Shown: positions 7,893-16,257 of the stretch, piece after piece
Layout: each line of letters opens with the position of its first letter
How positions within the stretch are numbered: position 1 is the first letter of the stretch
Assembly (NCBI GenBank): GCA_964484205.1
Contig: CAZAEZ010000005.1
Coordinates: 1 to 64,000 of the forward strand
Origin: M3007 sp964484205
Lineage (GTDB): Bacteria > Bacteroidota > Bacteroidia > Chitinophagales > Saprospiraceae
Direction of reading: 5' to 3'
DNA: 64,000 bases
The notes under the pieces: generated by a model
Told to the model about the DNA's origin: nothing
The model's database searches: none
Seen by the model: the letters and a program-made list of their open reading frames with translations, nothing else
Made by a program: the position numbers and the translations under genes

Positions 7893-8720
7893 CTATTGCG
7901 TGTCATATTTGTACAGGTGGAGGTTTTGGATGAGGGCAAGCAACTTGTCGGCATAATTTTTATCAGTCGCATAACCGGCTTTTGCCAAGCCGGTTGCCCA
8001 GCCCCTGCAATCAGCAGGGTCAAGTTTGAACAAGTGTGCGTACCGCCTGCTATTTTTCAAAAATTTACTGTGACTGCGGTAACTGCTCCACACATTTTCA
8101 TACCGCACAAAGAAGTCCTTATGCGACTCGTCGGCAAAATTGACACAGTGTCCTTTTTTACAACGATTTGAAAAGCATTTGATCCCGAAATGATTGTTTG
8201 TGGTTTGGGCAAGGTTGCTGCCGCCGGCATTGCTTTCCAGGAGGCCCTGCGCTAAAATGATGCTGGCCGGAATCCCAAACTTATGCATTTCAGCAACTGC
8301 TACCGGGGCAAAACGCGCGACATAATCCCGGCATTGACTTATTGCGGCCATACGTACCGCCGGATCGATTGCATTGCGGTCGGCAAAACCGGGGTCCATA
8401 ACAAAAACACTGTGCCCTTTGGTTTTTGGCGGCAAAACAAGGCCTGAATAAACTACCGGCTTCTTCTCCGGCCGTACAGGTGGTGGCTGAGTGAACAACG
8501 ATGCTCTGACCTTCTCCCCGCCCTGAACAACGGTTTTATCCTGTGAAACGGGCGCGTTGAAGTCGAGCACAATGGACAATTTATCGCTCCACACCATATA
8601 CGTAAGTGCGGCCAGAATAATACACTTCCACAAGACGGGCTCTTGCAGTACATCGGCTTTGGGGGGTGATACATTGAATTTGCTGTTCATTGCCGAATGG
8701 TGGTAATAATTACGTGCCAT
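7893..8720 (-). CDS. GH73-type glucosaminidase, membrane-anchored
   Basis: Peptidoglycan hydrolase cleaving at N-acetylglucosamine. The C-terminal 145 residues carry the family GH73 pattern: FGIPASIILAQGLLESNAG with the probable acid Glu, NNHFGIKCF, a Cys-containing insert, FFVRYENVWSSYRSHS and LAKAGYATDKNYADKLL. One hydrophobic segment near residue 40-55 (WKCIILAALTYMVW) suggests an N-terminal anchor. I chose the ATG at 8720 (MARNYYHH); the frame is open to an ATG at 8858, but that stretch is AT-rich and unlike coding sequence, so a 321-residue version is possible. Its divergent neighbour is a GlcNAc-kinase-like gene, hinting at wall recycling. Confidence 0.85.
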   Translation of the reverse strand: MARNYYHHSAMNSKFNVSPPKADVLQEPVLWKCIILAALTYMVWSDKLSIVLDFNAPVSQDKTVVQGGEKVRASLFTQPPPVRPEKKPVVYSGLVLPPKTKGHSVFVMDPGFADRNAIDPAVRMAAISQCRDYVARFAPVAVAEMHKFGIPASIILAQGLLESNAGGSNLAQTTNNHFGIKCFSNRCKKGHCVNFADESHKDFFVRYENVWSSYRSHSKFLKNSRRYAHLFKLDPADCRGWATGLAKAGYATDKNYADKLLALIQNLHLYKYDTQ

Positions 8721-8867
8721 GGCATAAAATTTTAGTGAGGGACTGAAGTACAGTAATGAGCCACAAAGTAAAACAAAATGTTTTTTAAATGCAAGAAAAA
8801 ATGTTTTATAAAAACTTATGTGTTTAAAAGTTTTCTTCTGGTGCGATCTGTATGTCATGGAAAACTC

Positions 8868-8875
8868 TATTTTTG
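8868..8875 (+). promoter_or_regulatory. TAnnTTTG -7 element for the NagK-like gene
   Basis: TATTTTTG matches the -7 consensus, 50 bases upstream of the ATG at 8925. Confidence 0.55.
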
Positions 8876-8924
8876 CACCAATTCAAACTTCGTGTACTAT
8901 CTACAGTAATAGCAAATTCCGCAC

Positions 8925-9779
8925 ATGGTCATAATTGCAGATTGTGGATCAACTAAAAGTGACTGGCTTTTAATTCATGGCGGCCGGGACCAGCAATTGG
9001 AAAACACCTTGGGCTTTAACCCGTTTTTTCAATCCAGTGAGGACATTGAAAAAATACTCAAAACCCAGCTTGTTCCGAAGGTAAAAACCAGTGCCGTTGA
9101 GCAGGTTTGGTTTTATGGTACAGGAATTCACGATAGCAGCCGGGCTGAAATTGTTGCCGCTGCGTTGCGCCGGGTTTTTCCGCAGGCAGCTTTGGAGGTA
9201 GAGCATGATTTGCTTGCTGCAGCGCGCGCAACCTGCAAACACAGTGCCGGAATCGCCTGCATTTTGGGCACCGGATCGAACAGCTGTTATTACGACGGGA
9301 GTGAAATCCTGGACAATGTCCCTTCTTTGGGCTGGTTGGTTGGCGATGAAGGAAGCGGCACGCATTTGGGAAAAGCACTGCTGCGGGCCTGGTATTACCG
9401 TGAACTCCCGGCTGATCTGAATGCGGCGTTCATTGCCGATTATCCGGAGGGTGCTTCGGCCATTAAAAACCGGATATACGAAAAAGGCGCCAACGCCTAT
9501 CTGGCGTCGTTTACCCAGTTTTTAGGCAAACATTTGCAGCATCCGCTGATTCAAAAAATGGTGACGAATTCGTTTAATGAATTTTTGGACCGCCATGTAG
9601 TCAAATACACTGGTTATCAGCAAGTACCGGTGCATTTTGTCGGTTCAATTGCCTATCATTTCCAGGAAATCTTATTGGCCTGTCTCAAGGCGCGCAACCT
9701 GCATGCAGGCGAGATTTTGCGTAAACCGATTTACGCTTTAGCAGAATTTCATGTTGGGCCAATGGGCGTGTCGGAATAA
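8925..9779 (+). CDS. BadF/BadG-type ATPase, probable N-acetylglucosamine kinase
   Basis: 284 residues of the actin-fold ASKHA kinase superfamily, BadF/BadG/BcrA family. Phosphate-1 loop DCGSTKSDW lies at the N-terminus; phosphate-2 loop GTGSNS and the sugar-site stretch GWLVGDEGSGTHLGK follow, as in eukaryote-like GlcNAc kinases. It would phosphorylate GlcNAc released from wall turnover, which fits the adjacent glucosaminidase, although substrate cannot be fixed from sequence. Followed 28 bases later by pfkA; a promoter-like word in between suggests pfkA has its own start as well. Confidence 0.85.
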   Translation: MVIIADCGSTKSDWLLIHGGRDQQLENTLGFNPFFQSSEDIEKILKTQLVPKVKTSAVEQVWFYGTGIHDSSRAEIVAAALRRVFPQAALEVEHDLLAAARATCKHSAGIACILGTGSNSCYYDGSEILDNVPSLGWLVGDEGSGTHLGKALLRAWYYRELPADLNAAFIADYPEGASAIKNRIYEKGANAYLASFTQFLGKHLQHPLIQKMVTNSFNEFLDRHVVKYTGYQQVPVHFVGSIAYHFQEILLACLKARNLHAGEILRKPIYALAEFHVGPMGVSE

Positions 9780-9791
9780 GTATTTACATAC

Positions 9792-9799
9792 TATTTTTG
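9792..9799 (+). promoter_or_regulatory. Candidate -7 element for pfkA
   Basis: TATTTTTG matches TAnnTTTG but ends only 8 bases before the pfkA ATG, which would make the message almost leaderless. It may instead be a chance match. Confidence 0.35.
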
Positions 9800-9807
9800 A
9801 AAGACAT

Positions 9808-10794
9808 ATGAAAGAAATAAAACGCATAGCAGTATTTACATCTGGCGGCGATGCGCCGGGCATGAATGCCGCCATTCGCGCCGTAGTACGCAACGCGCTG
9901 AATAACGATTTACATGTATACGGTATTCTCCGTGGGTACGAGGGCATGATTGATGGAAATATCAAACGCCTGGAAACCACCGATGTCAGCAATATTATTC
10001 ATCGCGGCGGTACGATCCTGAAAACAGCCCGGAGCCAACGTTTTCTAACGGCGGAAGGGCGCAGGCAAGCCCACGAAAATTTGATTTACAACGATATCGA
10101 TGCCCTGGTTGCCATCGGCGGGAACGGGACCTTTACCGGGGCGCTCCAGTTTTCAAAAGAATTTCCGGAAATACCGATTGTTGGCATTCCCGGTACAATT
10201 GATAATGATTTGTTCGGTACGGATTTTACCATTGGTTTTGATACTGCGGTGAACACGGCAGTCCAGGCCGTCGACAAAATTCGGGATACTGCCGACTCCC
10301 ACAACCGACTGTTTTTTGTTGAAGTTATGGGCCGAAATTCCGGCTATATTGCCTTGCACACGGCTATTTCCGGCGGCGCGGGCGGCGTACTTATCCCGGA
10401 AGAAGAATCTGACATCAGTGATTTGATCAAATTGCTCAAGCGTGGCGCCAGACGGGCAAAGTTGTTTAGCATCGTCATTGTCGCAGAGGGCAATCGCATG
10501 GGAACCGTGTACGATATCGCCAAGCATGTGGAAGACCAGGTGGATGTATTCGACGATATAAAAGTTACGGTTATCGGGCACCTCCAACGCGGCGGCTCGC
10601 CTTCGTCCTTCGACCGCGTTTTGTCCAGCATTCTTGGCTTTAGTGCCGTGGAGGCCCTGCTTCAGGGAAACAGGGGAATTATGGTCGGAATAAAAAACAA
10701 TAATACCCACTACACGACTTTTAAAGAGGCCATTTCGAAAAACAAACCTTTCAACAAGGACTTGTTGCGCATGGCGCATATCCTTGCACAATAA
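9808..10794 (+). CDS. pfkA: 6-phosphofructokinase
   Basis: Phosphorylates fructose 6-phosphate, committing carbon to glycolysis. 328 residues with all main blocks: TSGGDAPGMNAAIR, GIPGTIDNDL with the catalytic Asp, MGRNSGYIALHTA, and GHLQRGGSPSSFDR. The Gly in PGTIDND and the Gly following the phosphate-loop Asn are those of ATP-dependent enzymes, not the Asp/Lys pair of PPi-dependent ones. The phosphate loop reads GGNGT where GGDGS/T is usual, an Asn at the Mg-binding Asp position. I chose the ATG at 9808; the frame extends upstream but into the preceding gene. Confidence 0.96.
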   Translation: MKEIKRIAVFTSGGDAPGMNAAIRAVVRNALNNDLHVYGILRGYEGMIDGNIKRLETTDVSNIIHRGGTILKTARSQRFLTAEGRRQAHENLIYNDIDALVAIGGNGTFTGALQFSKEFPEIPIVGIPGTIDNDLFGTDFTIGFDTAVNTAVQAVDKIRDTADSHNRLFFVEVMGRNSGYIALHTAISGGAGGVLIPEEESDISDLIKLLKRGARRAKLFSIVIVAEGNRMGTVYDIAKHVEDQVDVFDDIKVTVIGHLQRGGSPSSFDRVLSSILGFSAVEALLQGNRGIMVGIKNNNTHYTTFKEAISKNKPFNKDLLRMAHILAQ

Positions 10795-10812
10795 ACCATG
10801 GTGCAAAAATGT

Positions 10813-10849
10813 GCGAGCCCCTGGAATCATGCAAATTCCAGGGGCTCGC
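10813..10849. terminator. Perfect 15-bp hairpin between convergent genes
   Basis: GCGAGCCCCTGGAAT (10813-10827) pairs perfectly with ATTCCAGGGGCTCGC (10835-10849), 7-base loop. There is no T-tract on either side, so termination is likely by pausing or the hairpin protects 3' ends. It separates pfkA and the convergent Lrp gene. Confidence 0.65.
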
Positions 10850-10875
10850 CGTGTAAAAGCACCAGATGAACGGGC

Positions 10876-11355
10876 TTATTTTTCGTCGTAGTTAAACGGC
10901 AGGATTTTGGAATCCTTTACCGTCGACAAAGTCATAAGCGTTTTCAGGCGTTCAATTTCTTCGATCTGGCTGAGGGTTTTGAACAGCAACTGCTCATACG
11001 TCGGAATATCCCGGCACACAATTTTCATCAAAAAGTCGGCCTCGCCCGTAATGATGTAACATTCGGTGATTTCGTCAATTTGAGTGATCTTTTCCAGGAA
11101 GTTATTGAGCGCATTTTCCCGTTTCCAGGCGAGCGATACCAATACGAATGTTTTTACATTCAGACCCATCATTTGCGGATTGACCTGGGCATGGTAGCTT
11201 TGAATTATATCGCTTTGTTCCAGTTTTTTTACCCGTTCCAGCGTTGGGGCAGGGGAGAGGCCGATTTTTTTCGAAAGATCGAGGTTGGTAATCTTGCTGT
11301 TTTCCTGTAGGATTTTCAGGATTTTCAAGTCTATTTTATCTAATTTCTCCGACAT
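10876..11355 (-). CDS. Lrp/AsnC-family transcriptional regulator
   Basis: 159 residues. N-terminal winged helix-turn-helix (about 5-60: LDKIDLKILKILQENSKITN, then LSKKIGLSPAPTLERVKKLE) and a C-terminal RAM ligand-binding domain (about 70-145, with ITECYIITGEADFLMKIVC). Such proteins are octameric regulators responding to amino acids. The gene sits next to gdhA, transcribed in the same direction downstream of it but behind its own promoter (11402-11409) and the gdhA terminator; control of glutamate metabolism is plausible but unproven. Confidence 0.93.
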   Translation of the reverse strand: MSEKLDKIDLKILKILQENSKITNLDLSKKIGLSPAPTLERVKKLEQSDIIQSYHAQVNPQMMGLNVKTFVLVSLAWKRENALNNFLEKITQIDEITECYIITGEADFLMKIVCRDIPTYEQLLFKTLSQIEEIERLKTLMTLSTVKDSKILPFNYDEK

Positions 11356-11401
11356 AATGCTAAGGCGTTATGAAATTTTATTTTGTTTCTTAAATGTTCC
11401 A

Positions 11402-11409
11402 CAAAGGTA
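11402..11409 (-). promoter_or_regulatory. TAnnTTTG -7 element for the Lrp gene
   Basis: Minus strand reads TACCTTTG, 47 bases before the Lrp ATG. The surrounding gap 11356-11663 otherwise holds only the gdhA terminator. Confidence 0.6.
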
Positions 11410-11573
11410 GTGTAGCAAAAAATTATGTGCAAGAATTTTTTAAAAAAGCCTTTGTAAATTTTGAAAATGCGGCGATTTTATCGAACAACTGTGCTAATGT
11501 TTGTTTGCCCGACTCTTTTTTGCGCCTCCGGCAAAAATATATTTGCTGAAAACCGCTTACCTGTGCGTGGAAA

Positions 11574-11640
11574 TAAAAAAAGGTTGAATCAACAGTGCTG
11601 GCCCATAAAACGGCCAAACATATTCTGTTGATTCAACCTT
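11574..11640 (-). terminator. Intrinsic terminator after gdhA, long loop
   Basis: AAGGTTGAATCAACAG (11580-11595) pairs perfectly with CTGTTGATTCAACCTT (11625-11640). The 29-base loop holds an inner GGCC/GGCC pairing. On the minus strand the stem is followed by TTTTTTATTT. It lies 24 bases past the gdhA stop. Confidence 0.85.
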
Positions 11641-11663
11641 AACGCCTGTATTTCTTCTTTTCT

Positions 11664-13079
11664 CTAGGGGAAAATGCCCATGGAGATATAGTCGCTGGCG
11701 ATTTTATTCATGGAACTCACGAATGCCGCAGTCCGGATATCCGGGATTTTTTCATTTTGAAGGAAGGTCTCCCGGATTTGCTGGTACGACGTGATCATCG
11801 TGTCTTCCAGGCCGGAGTTAACCAGTTCAAGTTCTGTTCCGCCCCGTGTCAGAAAATCGCGGTCGCGCTTGGTAATTTGCTTGCCTGTCATTTCCTCCAC
11901 CTTGTTGAGAATGCCTTCGAAAGCATTGTGTTGGAACCGGTTTTGCAAACGGCCAAAACGGTGGTGCGACAGGTTTTTCAACCATTCAAAATACGATACG
12001 GTCACACCGCCGGCATTAATGTAAAAATCGGGAAGGATCAGAATACCTTTCTTTAACAGAATCGGGTCGGCGTAAGCTGTGATCGGGCCGTTTGCTGCTT
12101 CGGCTATGATTTTTGCTTTGATCCGTTCGGCATTGTCGATCGTGATTTGATTTTCCAAAGCGGCGGGGATCAAAATATCGCATTCCAACTCCAGTGCTGC
12201 AGACGGGCCACCGATATGCGTTGAGCCCGGATAACCAATGATGGAGCCTGTTTCTTTCCGGAAAGCCATCAGTTTATCTACGTCAATTCCCTTGGGATCA
12301 TGGATCGAACCTTCGCGCTCGGCAACACCGATAATTTTGGCATCGCCTTCCAGTTGGCTGATAATGGCGGCATTATAACCTACATTTCCGAGCCCCTGCA
12401 CCACGATGGTTTTGCCTGCGATACCCGGTGAAAGCCCGAGTTTTTTCATGTCTTCGGCATTCGACATGCATTCCCGGATGCCGTAAAAGACTCCTCTGCC
12501 GGTAGCTTCAGCGCGCCCACGAATACCATTTTGCGTGACCGGTTTGCCGGTGACACAGCCAATGGAGTCGATTTCACCGTGCCGGAAAGCCTGGTAAGTA
12601 TCGAGTATCCAGGCCATTTCGCGGGGGCCGGTGCCATAATCCGGAGCCGGCACGTCGATGCCTGGGCCGATGAAGTTTTTCTTGATCAACTCCGTGGTGT
12701 ACCGCCGGGTAATATTTTGCAATTGCTCCACGGTATAATTGGCGGGGTTGATCCGAATACCCCCTTTCGCGCCGCCAAACGGGACGTCCACCAGGGCGCA
12801 TTTGTAGGTCATGAGGGAGGCCAGGGCCATCACTTCATCCTGATCAACAGATTCGGCATAGCGGATTCCGCCTTTCGTTGGAAGCCGGTGGTGGCTATGC
12901 TGAACGCGGTATGCTTCAATGACCTGGTAGTCGTCGCCTACCCGTATCGGGAAGCGGATTTGGAGTACAAGGTTGCACACCCGGATTTGCTCGACCAACC
13001 CACGCGGTATATCGGTATAGCTGGCGGCTTTGTCAACGTATTGTTCTACGCTTTTGAAGAAACTGATTTTTGCACTCAT
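11664..13079 (-). CDS. gdhA: Glutamate dehydrogenase (Glu/Leu/Phe/Val family)
   Basis: Reversibly converts 2-oxoglutarate and ammonia to glutamate. 471 residues: substrate domain with the catalytic-lysine motif GGAKGGIRINP and PAPDYGTGPREMAW; then a Rossmann domain with VVQGLGNVGYNAA. The motif pattern is that of the GdhA/Leu-dehydrogenase group with a large insert, as in other Bacteroidota; NAD versus NADP use cannot be decided by eye. Its ATG overlaps the stop of the preceding ccmD-like gene (TAATG), so it is translationally coupled to a cytochrome maturation operon, an unexpected partnership. Confidence 0.95.
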   Translation of the reverse strand: MSAKISFFKSVEQYVDKAASYTDIPRGLVEQIRVCNLVLQIRFPIRVGDDYQVIEAYRVQHSHHRLPTKGGIRYAESVDQDEVMALASLMTYKCALVDVPFGGAKGGIRINPANYTVEQLQNITRRYTTELIKKNFIGPGIDVPAPDYGTGPREMAWILDTYQAFRHGEIDSIGCVTGKPVTQNGIRGRAEATGRGVFYGIRECMSNAEDMKKLGLSPGIAGKTIVVQGLGNVGYNAAIISQLEGDAKIIGVAEREGSIHDPKGIDVDKLMAFRKETGSIIGYPGSTHIGGPSAALELECDILIPAALENQITIDNAERIKAKIIAEAANGPITAYADPILLKKGILILPDFYINAGGVTVSYFEWLKNLSHHRFGRLQNRFQHNAFEGILNKVEEMTGKQITKRDRDFLTRGGTELELVNSGLEDTMITSYQQIRETFLQNEKIPDIRTAAFVSSMNKIASDYISMGIFP

Positions 13080-13300
13080 TAATCGTCTTTTGTTTGGTGC
13101 TCTAATTTGGTTAGCTTTCGCTCAAGGCGAATGAGATACCAGACAATTCCCAGAAAAATCAATAAAATGACGGCTACCACCACATTGATTTTTCCGGTTT
13201 CTCGCATGAAATCGCGGTTGCCTTCAGCATAAACGGCGGGCAAAGATATTGCCAGCATCAAAATGAATGTAATAATTATTCGGCTGTGATAAATTTTCAT
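13079..13300 (-). CDS. CcmD-like small membrane protein
   Basis: 73 residues from the ATG at 13300. An N-terminal signal-like segment (about 5-22, ending AVYA) is followed by a short periplasmic stretch, one membrane span (about 38-57, VVVAVILLIFLGIVWYLI) and a charged tail LERKLTKLEHQTKDD. This is the layout of the CcmD family in Bacteroidota; CcmD links CcmC and CcmE during haem delivery. It follows ccmC by 48 bases and its stop overlaps the gdhA start, so it belongs to the ccmB-ccmC-ccmD-gdhA transcription unit. The family is short and weakly conserved, so the name rests partly on context. Confidence 0.75.
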   Translation of the reverse strand: MKIYHSRIIITFILMLAISLPAVYAEGNRDFMRETGKINVVVAVILLIFLGIVWYLIRLERKLTKLEHQTKDD

Positions 13301-13348
13301 GTTTCGGTCGTCATAACAATGTTGAACATTCACGTTTTTTGGAAAAAA

Positions 13349-14404
13349 CTAGTCAAGCCCCAGCGCTTTATCGTAGAGCCGCTGGTATCGAATCCGCAAC
13401 TGTGCAATCCAAAAACCCAGCAATGTCCAGCCGATAATCGCCGGATAAAAAACGGCGCGCATGGTGTTGTCCAGATCCTGGCTGCCAAAGGCCGGATTAC
13501 CGGTGGCTCCCGGATGCAGGCTGGCAAACATTCGGGGTACAATGTACAGCAATGGAATCAGGGAGGCAAACGAAAATATATTATAAACGGCAGCCAGACG
13601 CGCGCCTTTTTCATACTCGTCGAAGGAGCGCCGGAGTATAAAATAGGCCAGGTAAATAAGCAGGGCAACGGCGGTCATCAGCTGCTTGATATCGTTGCTC
13701 CAGGGCTGCCCCCACGTGTATTTTGCCCAAATCATGCCGGTCGTTAAACCCAGGGCGCCAAACAGCAATCCGGTTTCGGCAAAAGCTGCCGCCCGGCGAT
13801 CGTTTTCAGGTTCGGGGTTTCGTAAGTATTGGATACTGTACCAAACCGACGCCGCGAAAAGGAATAACAAAACAAACCACATGGGCACATGAAAGTAGGT
13901 GTTCCGGATGCTCTCGTAAATAACATTTTGGTACGGAAAAGAGAAGCCGGATTGTACATGCAATTGCTCAACAGGGTTGGCCGTCCAGGCGCTGTCCAAG
14001 CCGGTGCTGCCTGTGGAATCCGGATTTGAACTGAGGTAAACTGCTGCCGGCAACAGCGCAGCCCCGGCAGCAGGGTGATCAATCAGGGCATTAAGGCTCG
14101 TCGATGCTTTCTTTTCCGGCAGCTGCTGTGGAAAATGAAAACGGGCTTCCAGCACGGTGTCGTTCAACACCTGAAAATCCGACGCTGCCAGGGCAAACCG
14201 GTCATCGTAATACAGCCAAACCCGGAGGGGCGCATCGGCGGCTTTCTGAAAGGAGGTGTTGTATCCGTAGAACCGAAATGTTACATTTTCTCCCGCTTTT
14301 GCAAAAGCAGGTTCCGCCCGTTGAATACCCGATTTGAGCGGGACGAGCATGCCGGCAAGGATGGTATAAGTAATCAGAATTATTGAAAGCGCTTTCCACC
14401 ACAT
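13349..14404 (-). CDS. ccmC: Cytochrome c maturation protein CcmC with periplasmic insert
   Basis: Membrane haem-handling subunit of system I cytochrome c maturation. The Trp-rich signature appears as KYTWGQPWSNDIKQL in the second half, among six or so hydrophobic spans. Residues about 25-165, between the first span and the next, form a soluble, beta-rich stretch (VTFRFYGYN, LRVWLYYDDRF) that short CcmC proteins lack; this makes 351 residues against about 240. ATG taken at 14404 (MWWKALSII); a TTG four codons earlier is in frame. Lies between ccmB and the ccmD-like gene. Confidence 0.88.
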   Translation of the reverse strand: MWWKALSIILITYTILAGMLVPLKSGIQRAEPAFAKAGENVTFRFYGYNTSFQKAADAPLRVWLYYDDRFALAASDFQVLNDTVLEARFHFPQQLPEKKASTSLNALIDHPAAGAALLPAAVYLSSNPDSTGSTGLDSAWTANPVEQLHVQSGFSFPYQNVIYESIRNTYFHVPMWFVLLFLFAASVWYSIQYLRNPEPENDRRAAAFAETGLLFGALGLTTGMIWAKYTWGQPWSNDIKQLMTAVALLIYLAYFILRRSFDEYEKGARLAAVYNIFSFASLIPLLYIVPRMFASLHPGATGNPAFGSQDLDNTMRAVFYPAIIGWTLLGFWIAQLRIRYQRLYDKALGLD

Positions 14405-14465
14405 AGTTGTATTCAAATTCGGTTTGGCGTCATGATCTTTTTAGCAAAAACGCACACGTTTTGTT

Positions 14466-15122
14466 TCAATCCTTCCAAATGTACGGGAATAAGACAAATG
14501 TCAGTGCAATCAAAATGGTATCAATAGCCAGTAAATTAATGATGTCACGCATGTAAGCCGTATCCTGGATCAAACCCAAAGCGATGGACGAAAGCCGCAC
14601 CAAGGTCAGCAAAATGGGGAGAATGACCGGAAAACTAAGAATGGCCATCAAAGTGGCGCTATTGTTGGCTTTGGCGGCAATGGAAGCAATAAATGTGAAT
14701 GCAATGGAAAATCCCATGCTGCCCAGCAAAACCACCAGGGCAAATAAAAAATGATCTTTTACGGGGTTGCCGGCTACCAAACTATAGGCCCCGAATGCCA
14801 GCGTACTCAGCACCAGCAACAACAAGGTGTTGTACAAAATTTTGGCGAGCACCAACTGCACCGGGTCGGCCAGCTGATAATAGTAGAGCTGGCGGGCGCC
14901 GCTTTCCTGGACAAAACTTTTTACCACGGCATTGATGGACGCAAACAACACGATCAGCCAAAACAACACATTCCACACCGGCGGCGAAACCCGGATGGAA
15001 GCAATATACACCACGAACACCATGCTGAAAACATACAGCACAATTCCGCTGATCGCGTAGCGCTGCCGGAATTCAAGAACGAACTCTTTTCGAAGGAGTG
15101 GAAACAGGTTTTTCCAGTTCAT
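14466..15122 (-). CDS. ccmB: Haem exporter subunit CcmB
   Basis: ABC-transporter permease of the CcmABCD complex that releases holo-CcmE. 218 residues with six hydrophobic spans and the family start WKNLFPLLRKEFVLEFRQRY; conserved ESGARQLYYYQLADP lies between spans two and three. The ATG at 15122 was chosen because a promoter word at 15135-15142 overlaps the longer reading. First gene of the unit running to gdhA. No ccmA ATPase is seen beside it in this window, so its partner must be encoded elsewhere. Confidence 0.92.
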   Translation of the reverse strand: MNWKNLFPLLRKEFVLEFRQRYAISGIVLYVFSMVFVVYIASIRVSPPVWNVLFWLIVLFASINAVVKSFVQESGARQLYYYQLADPVQLVLAKILYNTLLLLVLSTLAFGAYSLVAGNPVKDHFLFALVVLLGSMGFSIAFTFIASIAAKANNSATLMAILSFPVILPILLTLVRLSSIALGLIQDTAYMRDIINLLAIDTILIALTFVLFPYIWKD

Positions 15123-15134
15123 AACCAGTGCCGG

Positions 15135-15142
15135 CAAAGGTA
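15135..15142 (-). promoter_or_regulatory. TAnnTTTG -7 element for the ccm-gdhA unit
   Basis: Minus strand reads TACCTTTG, ending 13 bases before the chosen ccmB ATG; the leader would be only a few bases long. Confidence 0.55.
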
Positions 15143-15192
15143 GGTTAGCGCACTATTCAAACGGCAATTGGCCGGAAAAAAAATAACGGTCA

Positions 15193-15224
15193 TTGGCAAG
15201 CTCCCTGCCATTTCAGTATCTTTG
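15193..15224 (+). promoter_or_regulatory. Candidate accD promoter (TTG, 21 bases, TATCTTTG)
   Basis: TTG at 15193-15195 and TATCTTTG at 15217-15224 fit the Bacteroidota -33/-7 pattern with 21-base spacing. A second TATCTTTG is at 15268-15275. Either start gives a leader of 80-130 bases before accD; in it GGTGC/GCGCC (about 15282-15298) and GGAAACGC/GCGTTCC could form two small hairpins. Confidence 0.55.
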
Positions 15225-15358
15225 AAACAGGATGGGTAGGATGCTTACCTAATTTTGGAACTCTGCCTATCTTTGGCCCTCGGTGCTGATACGCGCCAAG
15301 GAAAATAACCGGAAACGCAACCTGTCTGACCGCGTTCCTGTTTAACAAACCAGTCCAT

Positions 15359-16231
15359 ATGAGTTGGTTCAAACGACTTAAAGAAGGGGTTACAACCGCA
15401 ACGAAATCCAAAAAAGATGTCCCCCAGGGAATTTGGTTTCAATGCAAATCCTGTAAGGAAGCCAGTACGGCCAAAGAATTACAGGAAAATTGGTACAAAT
15501 GCCCTAAATGCGATTACCACAGCCAGATCGGTTCGCTGGAGTATTTTGAAATTTTGTTTGATGAAAATGCACACAAACGGCTGTTCGATGATTTGGCTTC
15601 AGTGGATTTTTTGAATTTCACCGACCTGAAGCAGTATTCCCAACGGATCACCGACACCATGACCAAAACCGGCCTCAACGACGCCATGGCCGTTGCCGAA
15701 GGTAAAGTTCATGGACATAAATTAGTGGTGGCCTGCATGGACTTTCGGTTTATCGGCGGGTCTATGGGCTCTGTGGTTGGCGAAAAAATTTCCCTGGCTA
15801 TCGACCGGGCGATCAAAACGAAGTCCGCCCTGCTCATTATTTCCAAGTCAGGCGGCGCCCGGATGATGGAAAGCGCATTTTCCCTCATGCAAATGGCCAA
15901 AACCAGCGCTAAATTAACCTTGCTGGCCAAAGCCCAACTTCCCTACATTTCGTTGATGACCGACCCGACCACCGGTGGCGTTACGGCTTCCTACGCCATG
16001 CTTGGCGACATAAATATGGCCGAGCCGCAAGCACTTATCGGCTTTGCCGGACCACGTGTTATCCGAGAAACGATCAAACGCGATTTGCCTGAAGGCTTCC
16101 AAACTGCCGAATTTCTTTTGGAAAGCGGTTTCCTTGACCTGGTTGTCAACCGCAAAGATTTACGGGAAACGCTCGGCGACCTGCTCGGCATTTTTGCAAA
16201 AGCGAGGCTGTATCATAAGAGAGAAATCTGA
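15359..16231 (+). CDS. accD: Acetyl-CoA carboxylase carboxyltransferase subunit beta
   Basis: Transfers the carboxyl group from biotin to acetyl-CoA to make malonyl-CoA, the first step of fatty acid synthesis, together with AccA. 290 residues: an N-terminal four-cysteine zinc finger (Cys29, Cys32, Cys48, Cys51) and a crotonase-fold domain with FRFIGGSMGSVVGEKI, SKSGGARMMES and DPTTGGVTASYAMLGD. Length and order match the family. accA is not next to it, as is common. Convergent with ychF across a palindromic repeat element. Confidence 0.97.
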   Translation: MSWFKRLKEGVTTATKSKKDVPQGIWFQCKSCKEASTAKELQENWYKCPKCDYHSQIGSLEYFEILFDENAHKRLFDDLASVDFLNFTDLKQYSQRITDTMTKTGLNDAMAVAEGKVHGHKLVVACMDFRFIGGSMGSVVGEKISLAIDRAIKTKSALLIISKSGGARMMESAFSLMQMAKTSAKLTLLAKAQLPYISLMTDPTTGGVTASYAMLGDINMAEPQALIGFAGPRVIRETIKRDLPEGFQTAEFLLESGFLDLVVNRKDLRETLGDLLGIFAKARLYHKREI

Positions 16232-16257
16232 AATACCCCCCGTAGAATATTTTTTTT

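Noticed and set aside
8721..8858. 46-residue N-terminal extension of the glucosaminidase
   Set aside because: The frame is open, but the stretch is AT-rich and Phe/Lys-heavy, unlike the rest of the gene; I used the inner ATG and note the alternative.
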